The notes below the pieces were generated by a model. The model had not been told where the DNA came from, made no database searches, and worked only from the letters and a program-made list of their open reading frames with translations. Below are positions 21,570 through 31,510 of a stretch of DNA of 64,000 nucleotides, in pieces. Every line of letters begins with the position of its first letter. Positions within the stretch are counted from its first letter, which is position 1. Source of the DNA: Capsicum annuum (lineage: Eukaryota > Streptophyta > Magnoliopsida > Solanales > Solanaceae); contig NW_025861879.1 of NCBI RefSeq assembly GCF_002878395.1, positions 116,701 to 180,700 of the forward strand. The letters run 5' to 3'. The translations under genes and the position numbers were made by a program.

Positions 21570-23631
21570 CAGTATACAATAACACAAGGCATATTCTTCA
21601 CCCATACATATGCAACCGTCCTATAACGGCTGATAAATATAGGTGCATATTGGTGATAGGCGATGCACATGCATGAATGAATGCAAAGTGCACAATTAAT
21701 ATCACAACTTATCATAACTGTCCTCATTAGGACCATCATATCATAATCAACCTCTGACCTTGCCGAATATCAACACATCATCAATAGTATCATCTAGCCT
21801 TATTGGGTATCACCATATAATCATAATAGTCATTACCGAATAACATACAGTAAAATACTCATAAAAAATATACATGTCACCATAGAATATCCATATAGGC
21901 AATACTTCCTAACTACTCGTTACTAGCTAACCAACATATTATAATAGAATCATTAGTTCGCTAGTCATCACATAACCTCTAGTTATTAGGCTAAACATTA
22001 TCCTTTACATAATACTTATTCACAGGATAGAAACTAACCACTATTTATTGAATAGCCAATAACTAACATCTAGTCAAGGTTCATCATCATGCAAAAACCA
22101 TCATTTAGTCACCATTCATTATTATCAACTAATCATCCTATATCCGTTAATCATTACTAGACAACACATTACTACTTATCACCTAACCATCTTTTGTTAA
22201 CTGACACCATTGATTATCTAACCATTGTTTACCAACTATCCTTGATTAACTATTCATTTGTTAACCATTTAGTAGCTATTCAAAGTTATTAACTAGTCAC
22301 CTCTTATTATCAACATCTCTTATTACCTAGCCTCATTAACACACAACTCCTCGTTTATCGACTAATTGACATCATGAACTTATTTATCAATACCAACTAA
22401 TATTCACCTATGCTAGGCCCGACCTCACCATAAGTCATACATCAACCAAGTCTAGCTACCACGATTCAACTAAGCAAGACTCATTAACTAATATATCAGA
22501 TTCTTTGCTATCACTAGTATCCAATCAATAAAGTCGTAAGTAACATACCGTATCTTCTATTGTCCCATACCAAAGAGATGTGTAAACAAACATATATGTA
22601 TTCATAAAATGTCATCGTATCCTTTACACTGATAAGCACACCTCAAATATTCAATCATTATCATAACACAACCCTTAGTCAATTAATTTATCCGGAATAG
22701 TCATAATATCATAATCCATATACATATTAATAATCATATTTATGGGCCATAGAATATCTCTAATCATCTCACATATAAGAGGTATTTCACATATTGGAGG
22801 CATAATATAGATAGACATGTAATCGTCTATAGGATATCTTATATTTATAGGTTATACATCATGACTACGAGGAATATCACCTCTCTAGGCCAATTTGCAT
22901 ATCTAAGAGAAATTAGCATCTCTATAGGTCAATCATCAAGTCTAAGAGTAAATAGTAGCTCTATACGCCACATAACGTATCTAGAAGGAATATCGTCTCT
23001 AAATGCCCATTGACACTTCAACAAGAAGTATCATAACTATAAATCAAAGACATAATTTAGGAACATCAATACAAGTTACCAAGTTCTGAAGTAACCTAAT
23101 TCTAAGGTTTACTAGCCTCGTCTATGTCTAACATTCATAACTAAGTCCACAAAACTTAACACAAGTTTAGGCCTTAGTGGGCTAGACGATCCCACTTCTA
23201 ATCCTCAATTTACATAATTAGGCACACTATGCCCTAAACTAGGCTAAGGTATTTATAGATATCAAGTAAGCAATATTAAAGCCTAAGATAGCAACTTCGA
23301 CTAAAAACAAGTGTACTCAAGTCAACTCTACCCAACTTACGATTTCAAGACTACCACACTAGCCCAATAAGGCTAAATATACAAATCATGCTTCGAATAC
23401 CAAAACCATATCCCAAACATAGGTTTACATCATAACCATGCTACAACTAATCTAAACTAGAGAGGGAAAGTATTAAGATTCAAAAAGGATATAAACATAC
23501 CATTTTATGGGGTCCCAAGCCCTTATCTAAACTCCAAATATCAACAATCGAGGCCAAGTCATCCTACTCATAATCAATCCTAATATCCATATCCACACAC
23601 AATATATATCTCACATCATCTATGAAGAAAA
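21570..23631. other. Unassigned 2.1 kb block replacing RNase H-integrase of element F
   Basis: No pol words and no long open frames are seen. The block has repetitive short words such as CATCTAG, ATCATCAT and AGAGGAATATC, and a composition like the LTR at 1-2091, so it may be an LTR of another minus-strand element. It begins within the RT-distal KFSKCGFWLAS region (about 23632) and ends before the chromodomain remnant. I see no clear boundary or duplication. Confidence 0.4.
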
Positions 23632-24420
23632 GTAGACAGAAGCTTACCAGAATCCACACTTAGAAAACTTTGCATAATGTTCTTCTCTCTTCTAACAAAC
23701 CTAAAACAATCCTTAAGTGATTCTCGTGTTCCTTTTTACTCTTAGAATAAATCAAAATATCATCAATAAATACAGTCATGAAAGAATTTAAGTAGAGTTT
23801 AAATATCTCATTCATCAAAATCATAAAAGCAGTTGGGTCGTTAGTCAACCCAAACAATATCATAAGAAACTCATAGTGCCCATACCGGATTTGAAAAGAA
23901 GTCTTAGGAGTATCGTCAGGACGAATCTGAAGCAGATGATACCCGAAGTTAAAATCAATCTTAGAAAATATGGATGCACCCTGTAACTAGTAAAATAAAT
24001 CATCGATACGGGGCAAAGGATACTTATTATAGAATGTAACTTGTTCAGCTGCCTATAGTCTATGCACATACAAAGACTACCATCCTTCTTCATCAAAAAC
24101 AAAAAAAGATCTCCCCATGAAAAGGCAGTTGGACGGATAAAACCCTTACTTAATAAATTCTGCAACTAAGTCTTTAGCTCCCTTAACTTAGTCGGAGCTA
24201 TACTTTAGGGGGAATAGAAATAGGATAAGTACCTGGCTCTAGATCAATATAGAAACCAATGTCACAACTGGTGGAATACCCGGCATATTCTCAGGAAAAA
24301 CCTTTTTGAACTCACACACCACAGAAACTAAATTAATACATGAGACCTCTACGGAAGTGTCCTAAAGATGTGCTATGAAGGACAAACAAAATAAATTGAT
24401 TATAGGTCATTGATAGTCTT
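23632..24420 (-). pseudogene. Element F reverse transcriptase (broken)
   Basis: Open pieces at 23860-24165 and 23660-23863 on the minus strand. They contain [26 protein letters not shown], then after a shift ILFGLTNDPTAFMILMN and FIDDILIYS with the two catalytic aspartates intact. Upstream, to about 24420, the reading FKKVFPENMPGIPP marks the region before RT. The homologous part of the plus-strand Gypsy is 6860-7640. A frameshift in the middle and the loss of all downstream domains make it inactive. Confidence 0.88.
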
Positions 24421-25290
24421 ATCACCAATATCACATTCCAGATAAGTCATCGATCAAATTCTATAGGTATCAATAACCTCTACTAGTTTTTGTCACTTTT
24501 ATTTAAAAATCATCATTTTGCCAAGCATTAAGAATTCGTTCACATAAGGAACTCAAAGATAATGTCACTTAGCGAGTCCTCACAAGAAACCCATTATAAT
24601 TTTAATAATAAAACTTCACAAAAACTCTAAATACGATCTCAATGACCGGACCACACAAGGATCACCAATTAATATCAAATAATCAAACTACACAAGGATC
24701 CATCCACAACATCATTAACAAGAACCTCTCATTACAAAAAACACATATCACCTTAGTCTTTTATGCATGTCACTTTTTCACCATCTTTTCTTGACATCAT
24801 ATTCTCAAATCATCCTTTCAATTCTCATATCATCAATCTCATAAGTATAATAGTACCAAGAATAAGTAAGCACCATAGAATTTCTAGTTTCTAAATAATA
24901 AGAAATCAAATAATCCGAGCATATTTATCAACAAAACAACTTAGTCAATTTTCATCACGTAACAAAAAGCAATTCACAATAATGACAAAAATCTAGAAAC
25001 AAAAGTTTAGCAAAATATCAAACATAACCAGTCAATAAGTTCACAACTTTCACAAGTCTTTACCTATTAACAATAACTTTTAGACCTTATCAAAAGATAC
25101 CAATTGAAATCTCCCAGATTTTTATTCAAAATTATTAAGATACCAATTGAGTTCAAGTAATAGCATGTAAGAAACAAAAAAATGAATTTCCTAGTGTCCT
25201 ATAGCCTCTCAAAGAAAAGTACAGACGTATCTGTACCATTCCATAAGACTCTACTAGACATGTTCTTTTATGATGAGATCAATAAACCTA
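24421..25290 (-). other. Decayed gag/protease region of element F
   Basis: Expected position of gag and protease between primer site and RT. Only short, unconvincing protein words can be read on the minus strand; the stretch is full of stops. No other feature is seen. Confidence 0.4.
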
Positions 25291-25305
25291 GGGATTTGAT
25301 ACCAA
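25291..25305 (-). other. Primer-binding site of element F
   Basis: The minus strand reads TTGGTATCAAATCCC, a decayed form of the initiator-Met-tRNA site TGGTATCAGAGCC, 3-4 bases inside the LTR. Confidence 0.75.
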
Positions 25306-25308
25306 CTT

Positions 25309-27769
25309 TGTCATGACCCAAATGGCCATGAGTGACACCCACACTAATCTCTCTATGGGAAAACCATCTAAACCGAATCATTACCCAGTCACTTAATCCA
25401 CAATAAGATAATATTATCATAAAATCAACACAATAACAATAATTCAGTACTAATCATTACTAATGTGGAAGTTAAAAAAACAACTCACTAAAATCTCCAA
25501 GACCCAAAAGTCATCATACAAGGACTACTAACAAAGATCATGTCTAAAAAGATATCTAAAAATAAAGTAAATAAAGAATGTCCTATTGTATGAAAGATAG
25601 ACAAAAATAGATAAGATGACTCATGGTAGCCTGGATATGGAGTGCTCACCATTGGATCAAGGTCTTCTATTAAACTCTAGAGGTGAGGTTATGTCTGAGC
25701 CTATAGAACACTTCAGCACTCAACAAAAGAAGAGTACAGGGTAGTATTAGTACAAACCACTATGTACTGGTAGGTATCATAGGACAACTCAATTTAATGG
25801 CATGTACACAACATAAATTAAATAACAAGTATACAGGCATCGTCACCGAAAAAATATTTAATGAATCAATAATATAACAACAAAAAGTCAAATAGCACTC
25901 ATAAACAAGTCACATAACCATAAAGAGAATCAACCATATTATAAACATCCATAGAATCAACACAATATATACACAATGCTATTGGACTTATTTTTGCCCA
26001 ATTAGTCATGACCTGCAAGGAACAATCTATGTTCATGTATCGTACCGGCATGCTACCCGATCCAACATATAAATATCCATACCGGCGTGCTACCCGATCC
26101 AATATAAACATATCCTTATCGGTTTGGTACCCGATCTAATAGATACATATATGTACCGGCATGGTACCCGATCCAACATATACATATCCATATCGATGTG
26201 GTACCTAATCCAACATATTCATATCTGTACCAGCGTAGTACTCGATCTAACATATACTTATACATACCAGTGTGGTACCTAATCCAGCATATATATATTC
26301 GTACCTGTGTGGTACCCAATCCAATAGATACATATATGTACCGGTATGGTACCAGATCCAACATATACATATCCATACCGATATGGTACCTGATACAACA
26401 TAATCATATCTATACCAGCATGGTACTCGATCCAACATATACATATCCATACCAGCATAGTACCCGATCCAACATATACATATTCGTACCTGTGTGGTAC
26501 CCAATAAAGCATATACATATTCATACCGGCATGGTACCCAATCCAACATATATATATCTGTACCGGAGTGGTACCCGATCTAACATATGTATATCTGTAC
26601 CGATGTGGTACCCGATCCAACATATACAAGTATTATCAATATCAAATTTACACAACCTCACAACATACAACACAATGTACAAAGTTACAAGTACACTTAA
26701 AGTCATAAGATAATCCCATCAAGTAAATTTTCAATAATAATTTATACATCCATTACCAATCCAAACATTAAAATTCTCAAGCATGTCCGAATACAACTCA
26801 ACAAGCATCCAATTTAGAAGCATACAAAAAATTAAGTCGAGTCTCAACTCTAATTAAATCGTAACCTACCTCAATCAAAAAATCCAAATGCAATCTAATT
26901 TGTAAGGTCCTTTCCCTTTTATAAAGCTTCTAAGGTGTCAACATCTGTTTAAATATATAACCCCTATAAGAATATGAACTTGTTCATTGAATCTCAACTA
27001 AAATGAGTCAGTATTTGATCCCAATTTAAAAGTTCTTAATCTTAAATCCCTAAACCTAACACTTAAACTTTTAAAGTTGATGACTAATAAGAATCTGGTA
27101 ATCCAATGATAATCACAAAAGAAACTAGGAATCCAATCCTTTAAATGTTAAAACGTAACCTATGGTTACACATTAATTCACCATTAACTCATTAGGAAAA
27201 TCATAATAAGTACAAAAAGGAATTCATGCACCATTATTTTATATAAAAAAAAACTTAATAAGGAAAAATAAATAAATCATTGGCTAATTAGGGTGTAATC
27301 ATTATGTTCACCAATTTTCTAACTTATTAAATCCTAAGCTTGAATAAATTAGTAGAAGAAGTCAATAATTTTTCTAACCTAATAAGTCTTCGCCTTTTGT
27401 TCTATTCTTCACTGAGAAAAAATATGAAACCCTATGTTGTAACCTTTGTGCCCCATTCCTTAAATTTTTTGTTATTATTATTAAATAATATATATGGAAA
27501 ACTCTCCACATAAATACATACATTACTATTTTGGACCATAAAACTACAAATTTAAATAATTATTGAAAATACCCAAGACTTTAAATAGATCATCAAAATT
27601 TATCGGGACCTATAAAAAAATAATCCAAATAATGACTTTTATCACTTTCGTACATCTCAAAAATTGATACTACTCATCCTGTGGATCATAAATTTACATA
27701 CATAACTACGGGAAGAGATAAAATAGGGAAGATTAGAAAATTCCACAAACGATCGTGAGGGTCGTTACA
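25309..27769 (-). repeat. Proximal LTR of element F (2.46 kb, contains minisatellite)
   Basis: The minus strand starts TGTAACGACCC at 27769 and ends GGGTCATGACA at 25309, next to the primer site. It carries the 37-bp array at 26041-26628. The open frames within the array are not genes. Confidence 0.8.
26041..26628 (-). repeat. 37-bp minisatellite array 2 (about 16 units)
   Basis: Perfect 37-bp spacing of GGTACCCGATCC-type starts is visible across the block. Each unit has GTACC, five or so bases, then GGTAC, a short inverted repeat. Because 37 is not a multiple of three and the unit lacks stops in most phases, long open frames appear on both strands with a 37-residue cycle. Confidence 0.92.
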
Positions 27770-27977
27770 CTCCCTCTGTAATCTCTGTACATTTCCCTAA
27801 TCAATAAAAAGTTTTTTGTATGTATAAATTTAAACTTTCAAATTAAACTTTTAAACAACATAAAAATAATAAAATAAATGTAAAGCAAAACTATTTAAAA
27901 CTGTAGAGAAAGAGAGAAATTTATATTTACAAAAAACTTTTATTGATTAGGGAAATGTACAGAGATTACAAAGGGAG
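27770..27977. repeat. Inverted repeat of the EPRV leader
   Basis: The arm 27770-27831 (CTCCCTCTGTAATCTCTGTA and onward) is repeated in reverse complement at 27917-27977, with about 85 bases of single viral leader between. The right arm belongs to copy B and continues into its promoter; the left arm is an extra, plus-strand piece that abuts the LTR of element F. Confidence 0.85.
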
Positions 27978-28150
27978 ATGGAAAATATGAAAGATGGTCG
28001 AGATTTTTTTTGAGTAGTGAAAATTTTAGAATGCTCTCCTATTATAAGTTGAAAGCCTTTAAATAATCCCCAAAAGTGTTGACTAAGATCTAACAAACTT
28101 TATCTATTTTACATCTGTTCATTTGATAGTTATTATACACCTTTCTAGGA
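27832..28150 (-). promoter_or_regulatory. EPRV B promoter and leader start
   Basis: The minus strand holds a TATA-like TTATTTAAA (28059-28067) and, about 115 bases downstream, AATAAA (27939-27944). This arrangement, cap-proximal polyadenylation signal after the promoter, is typical of Caulimoviridae terminal redundancy. Homologous to 59480-59780 of copy E. Confidence 0.72.
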
Positions 28151-29399
28151 GTAGATGACTCTTATTTATTTGTGTTGCATGTGTCTCTGACTTTGTTGTA
28201 TCTTAAACATGTGTCTTTTGATGATTTTGAGAAGATTTTGTCTTTTTCTTTCTTGAAGCTTTGTGCTAGTTGTCTTTTAGTCTTCATTTTCTTTGTGGGG
28301 TCCATTAGATAGCTTTTAAACTTTTGAAGGGGTGTTGGCATCTTTGTATTAATTGAGAAGGTATGCCTGTGGTATCCCTTGAGTATCCATCATGTCACCG
28401 TTGTTGGGTTCACTGGCATGCGAATATGCAGTATCTAATAATTTCATTATCTTCTTTAAGTTGTTCTCTTTATCTAGATTTGACAAGGATTCTTTGAGTA
28501 TTCTCTTTAATTCTTCTTTAGAAGGATGTGATTCCTTTTGTAAGGATGAGCTTAATACTTGTTTTTCTATTAGACTCCATCCTTTAATCCTGATGGTCTT
28601 GCTTACGTATTTGGTCCTCTTAATTTCATGAATATCAAAGGACCAATAGATAATATATGAAATTCTTTTTGCAATAAAAAATTTATACCATTTAACATTT
28701 TCTGGTATTGTAGAGATATTTTGTTCTACCTAAAACTTTTCAAACTGCTTTTGAAATTGAGTTGACAATACCTATTTATTTCCTTTAAATTGGCTTCACC
28801 AATCATAGAACTATTAGGGAATTTTGATGGTCTTTATTTTCTCCAAGTATTTAATAAACTAGGAGTGAGTGTTAGGCCTAACTTACATAAAATTGTACCA
28901 GTTCACCTTATAATCATACTAATTATATGTTTGAGATTGATAATTTCTCAATAGAGGAATAAGTGTATGTAGATGATCTACATACCATTTAAATGGGCTT
29001 AATATCATTTTAATTGTAAACTTTGAGTATTGAATATTATTGGGATCAATTATATCTGGTAATTTATGCTTAATTTGTATCGAATTAGTAGCTGTTAATA
29101 TGAACTTATAATACCTTTGGATCTAAGGGGGATCATCTATGTCCACATATTCCCAATTTTGATAACAAGGTTTTAACAACTTTTGTACTTAAAAAGTTTC
29201 CTATTTTTTATCAAGTTCCATTATTGGAAATACCTAAAAATCTACTATCTCAAATTGTTTTTTATCCGAAATACGTTGTTCTTCCTTCTTTTGCTAAGTG
29301 GTTGGGGAGACTACTTGTGAATATATCTCCAGTGGTTTCATCACATAACTATCTTTGGTTTGGATAGAAAAATTCTTATTGGCTAAGGAGTATTCTTCC
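28151..29399 (-). pseudogene. EPRV B 3' ORF (broken)
   Basis: Minus-strand reading gives one interrupted ORF from about 29400 to 28200, with an aromatic central part homologous to 12422-12670 and a Lys/Glu-rich C-terminal part (around 28630-28350). It lies between the RNase H tail and the promoter. Function unknown; its position would suit the inclusion-body or transactivator protein of the family, but I see no decisive motif. The opposite-strand open frame 28392-28631 is a shadow. There are multiple stops. Confidence 0.6.
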
Positions 29400-29939
29400 T
29401 TAAATATTTTTTTAAGAGATTGCATTTTGGGTAAACTGGTAATAGATTCTTTTGATAGTAGGGGAATGGTAGGTTTTTCAAGGTATTAAAATTGTGCTAG
29501 AATTAAAAATCAATTTTTGGACTTTTAATCGTCTTCATTGAAGGGTCTTTTTATTTTTTCTTCTAGCCAAAAAGGCTGAAATGGAGGTCTTAGCCTTGTT
29601 CCTGGTCTCCTAATTTCCCTGTAGAAAAAAATTTGGAAGATAATTTCTCCCTAAAATTAAAATGTTCACCTCTTTTGTAAAATATTTTGGCTATTTTTTA
29701 AAGAATTTTGAAATTTGATAACTTAAAATATCAAAAAAAATTCTTTTAATGGTAAATCAGTGTTTTCTAATTTTTATAGAATTGATTTTTTTTTAGATGC
29801 ACCCCACAAACCTATCTAATAATAAGAATATAAAATCTACAACATAGTTAAAAATTCCAAGAACTCTTTGGGACTGAGTTTCTTTGGAACAAACCTCTCG
29901 TTTTATGACCTTTTTGGAAATACTTATTCTTTAATGTTT
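29400..29939 (-). pseudogene. EPRV B RNase H tail after RT-deleting join
   Basis: Directly downstream of the protease, with the same join as in copy A (2890-2990). No YIDD palm is present. The last part aligns with the RNase H end of copy E (58580-58640). Stops are frequent. Confidence 0.6.
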
Positions 29940-30400
29940 ATTTGACTCTTTAGAAAGTTCATCCTAAAGGTAGTTTGATATGTTATAAAATCACTTTCTT
30001 CTTTTGATATCCTATTTAGATTGGGAAAAATAATTCTTTTTCCTAAAATGGTGGTGTGGATGTCTCTAATTCGGAAACATAAGGTTTTATTTGAGTTATA
30101 AAAGGAAGACCTAATACTATTTCTTCATTAATATCTTTAGTTATTACAAAATCATTGATGAGACAAACTCCATCATTGCAAATATGTGCTTTGGGGAGTT
30201 TATAATTTATTTTTAATCTTTCTCTTGTTGCAGAGAATAATCACGTAGCATGTTTTTCTAGGCACTCCATAGGAATTAATCATTCTATAATGTTGTTTTC
30301 ATCAGCACCTGTATTAAACAATGCAATCTTATAAATTTTATAATCATTATTGATAGCTATAGTTATTGGTATATGGTAACTTTGTGGTTTAAATATAGTT
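29940..30400 (-). pseudogene. EPRV B aspartic protease region
   Basis: Homologous to 2448-2906. The active-site motif at 30304-30315 reads N-T-G-A: the catalytic Asp is Asn, so the domain could not cleave. Flanking DEN and downstream hydrophobic segments are kept, and frame breaks occur further on. It lies between the acidic linker and the RT-deleting join. Confidence 0.78.
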
Positions 30401-30419
30401 ATTATCAACCTGTTGATCA

Positions 30420-30700
30420 AAAATAATATCTTTTAAGGCTATTAAATATTTTCTCGTAAGAGTTGGATCTTCAAGATGATCTATCATGTCAAATAAGACC
30501 TTGTTTTCTTTATTAATATTGGTGATAACATTTATAGAATGCCTATCACAAGTGCAAATTGCACCACTACAATTACAATGGTCTGTTAATTCACTACTAT
30601 CTGAATTGTATGCAACATTAAGTTGATTATCATCACTAAGTTTTTCTTCAGAAGAAGAACTATTTTCATTTTCATCAGGATATATAATTTATCTTTAACA
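30420..30700 (-). pseudogene. EPRV B linker between coat protein and protease
   Basis: Minus-strand homologue of 14057-14314: Ser/Glu-rich start, a Cys/His cluster and a D-H-L-E-D-P-T acidic segment. It connects the coat-protein end to the protease. A stop interrupts it. Confidence 0.5.
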
Positions 30701-30709
30701 TAATTTCCT

Positions 30710-31505
30710 AATTCTAACATATTTATCTTATATTTCTTTTGATTTGGAACTCGACAATCTTAATCCCTATGTGCAATTTTTCTGCAATTTGAACATTTTT
30801 CATTATTGGTTTTATATTCACCTATAGAAGCTTTTTTAGAACTTTCAAATCGTCTTTTATAATGAGATTTTTCAGATTTTTCTTTATAAATTTTATGTTT
30901 CCTTTTAATCTTTTGGTAGCTTCCTTTGAAGGGGTTGATAGCTTTATATAACCAAAATCTTGACAACATCTTCCTAGCTCATTTCGAGTTATTTTATTAT
31001 ATCTTTTTAGTTGATTTTTAAGCTTAATATTTGTACATAATTCAAGTCCTATGACATTTATAAAACTTATAATATCACCATAAGTTAAATTAATAGAAGG
31101 AATTTTCCCCTCCAATCTATCTTTTAATTTTGTTCTAACTTTTTCTACAAATAAAGTTAGTAAACTACTTATAAATCTTTCTTTCCAATAATCATGATTA
31201 CAATCTTCTCTAACCATGACTTTGTTGAGAAAAGCATCTTTATACCATCTAAAATCATCTAACTTTGGATGAAAACATGTTTTTCCTGTTGACTCAGTCT
31301 TAATTGATTGAGTAATAGTTATAGCATTTAGAATGCTTTTTCTATTATTATCTTTGAGATAATTATCCCACCAATATTTTATAGTACCTATAAAACCTTA
31401 TATAATAATAAACGTTGCTTGTTTATCTAAAATTTAGGCAATTTTATATGTCGTAATGGTTATTTTCAATTCATGTATTTTATTATATATTTGATGTTCT
31501 GCTAG
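30710..31505 (-). pseudogene. EPRV B coat-protein core with zinc knuckle (frameshifted)
   Basis: Open piece 30822-31217 (131 residues) holds a coat-protein-like segment: WKERFISSLLTLFVEKVRTK and GDIISFIN. A second open piece in another frame, 30760-30969, carries the basic region and a CSNCRK...H zinc-knuckle (C-x2-C-x4-H-x4-C pattern), in which a stop falls between His and the last Cys (around 30760). The zinc knuckle would bind viral RNA and the basic arm supports packaging. The frames overlap at 30822-30969, so a frameshift separates them. Upstream 31220-31505 continues with shifts to the nested solo LTR. Copy E has a short homologue at 41970-42175. Confidence 0.75.
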
Positions 31506-31510
31506 TTCAT
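31506..31510. repeat. Target-site duplication TTCAT (left) of the outer solo LTR
   Basis: Repeated at 36138-36142 after the solo LTR. Confidence 0.8.

Larger units (their letters stand above)
19912..27769 (-). mobile_element. Minus-strand Ty3/Gypsy element F with minisatellite LTRs (damaged)
   Basis: On the minus strand: a complete LTR (27769-25309), primer-binding site, decayed gag/protease region, RT (24420-23632), a foreign or rearranged block (23631-21570), a chromodomain remnant (21500-21370) and a second LTR (21307-19912) that stops inside the minisatellite. The two LTRs match from the TGTAACGACC-type start through the minisatellite. No target duplication is found, because the distal LTR end is lost. 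All coding is broken. Confidence 0.8.

Noticed and set aside
26041..26628. Possible CRISPR array
   Set aside because: Contiguous tandem repeat with no unique spacers; plant LTR context.
26198..26713. Long open frame (171 residues, plus) and several on the minus strand
   Set aside because: Produced by the 37-bp repeat lacking stops in most phases; it lies within the LTR of element F.
28392..28631. 79-residue plus-strand open frame
   Set aside because: Opposite strand of the EPRV B 3' ORF, which is the recognisable reading.
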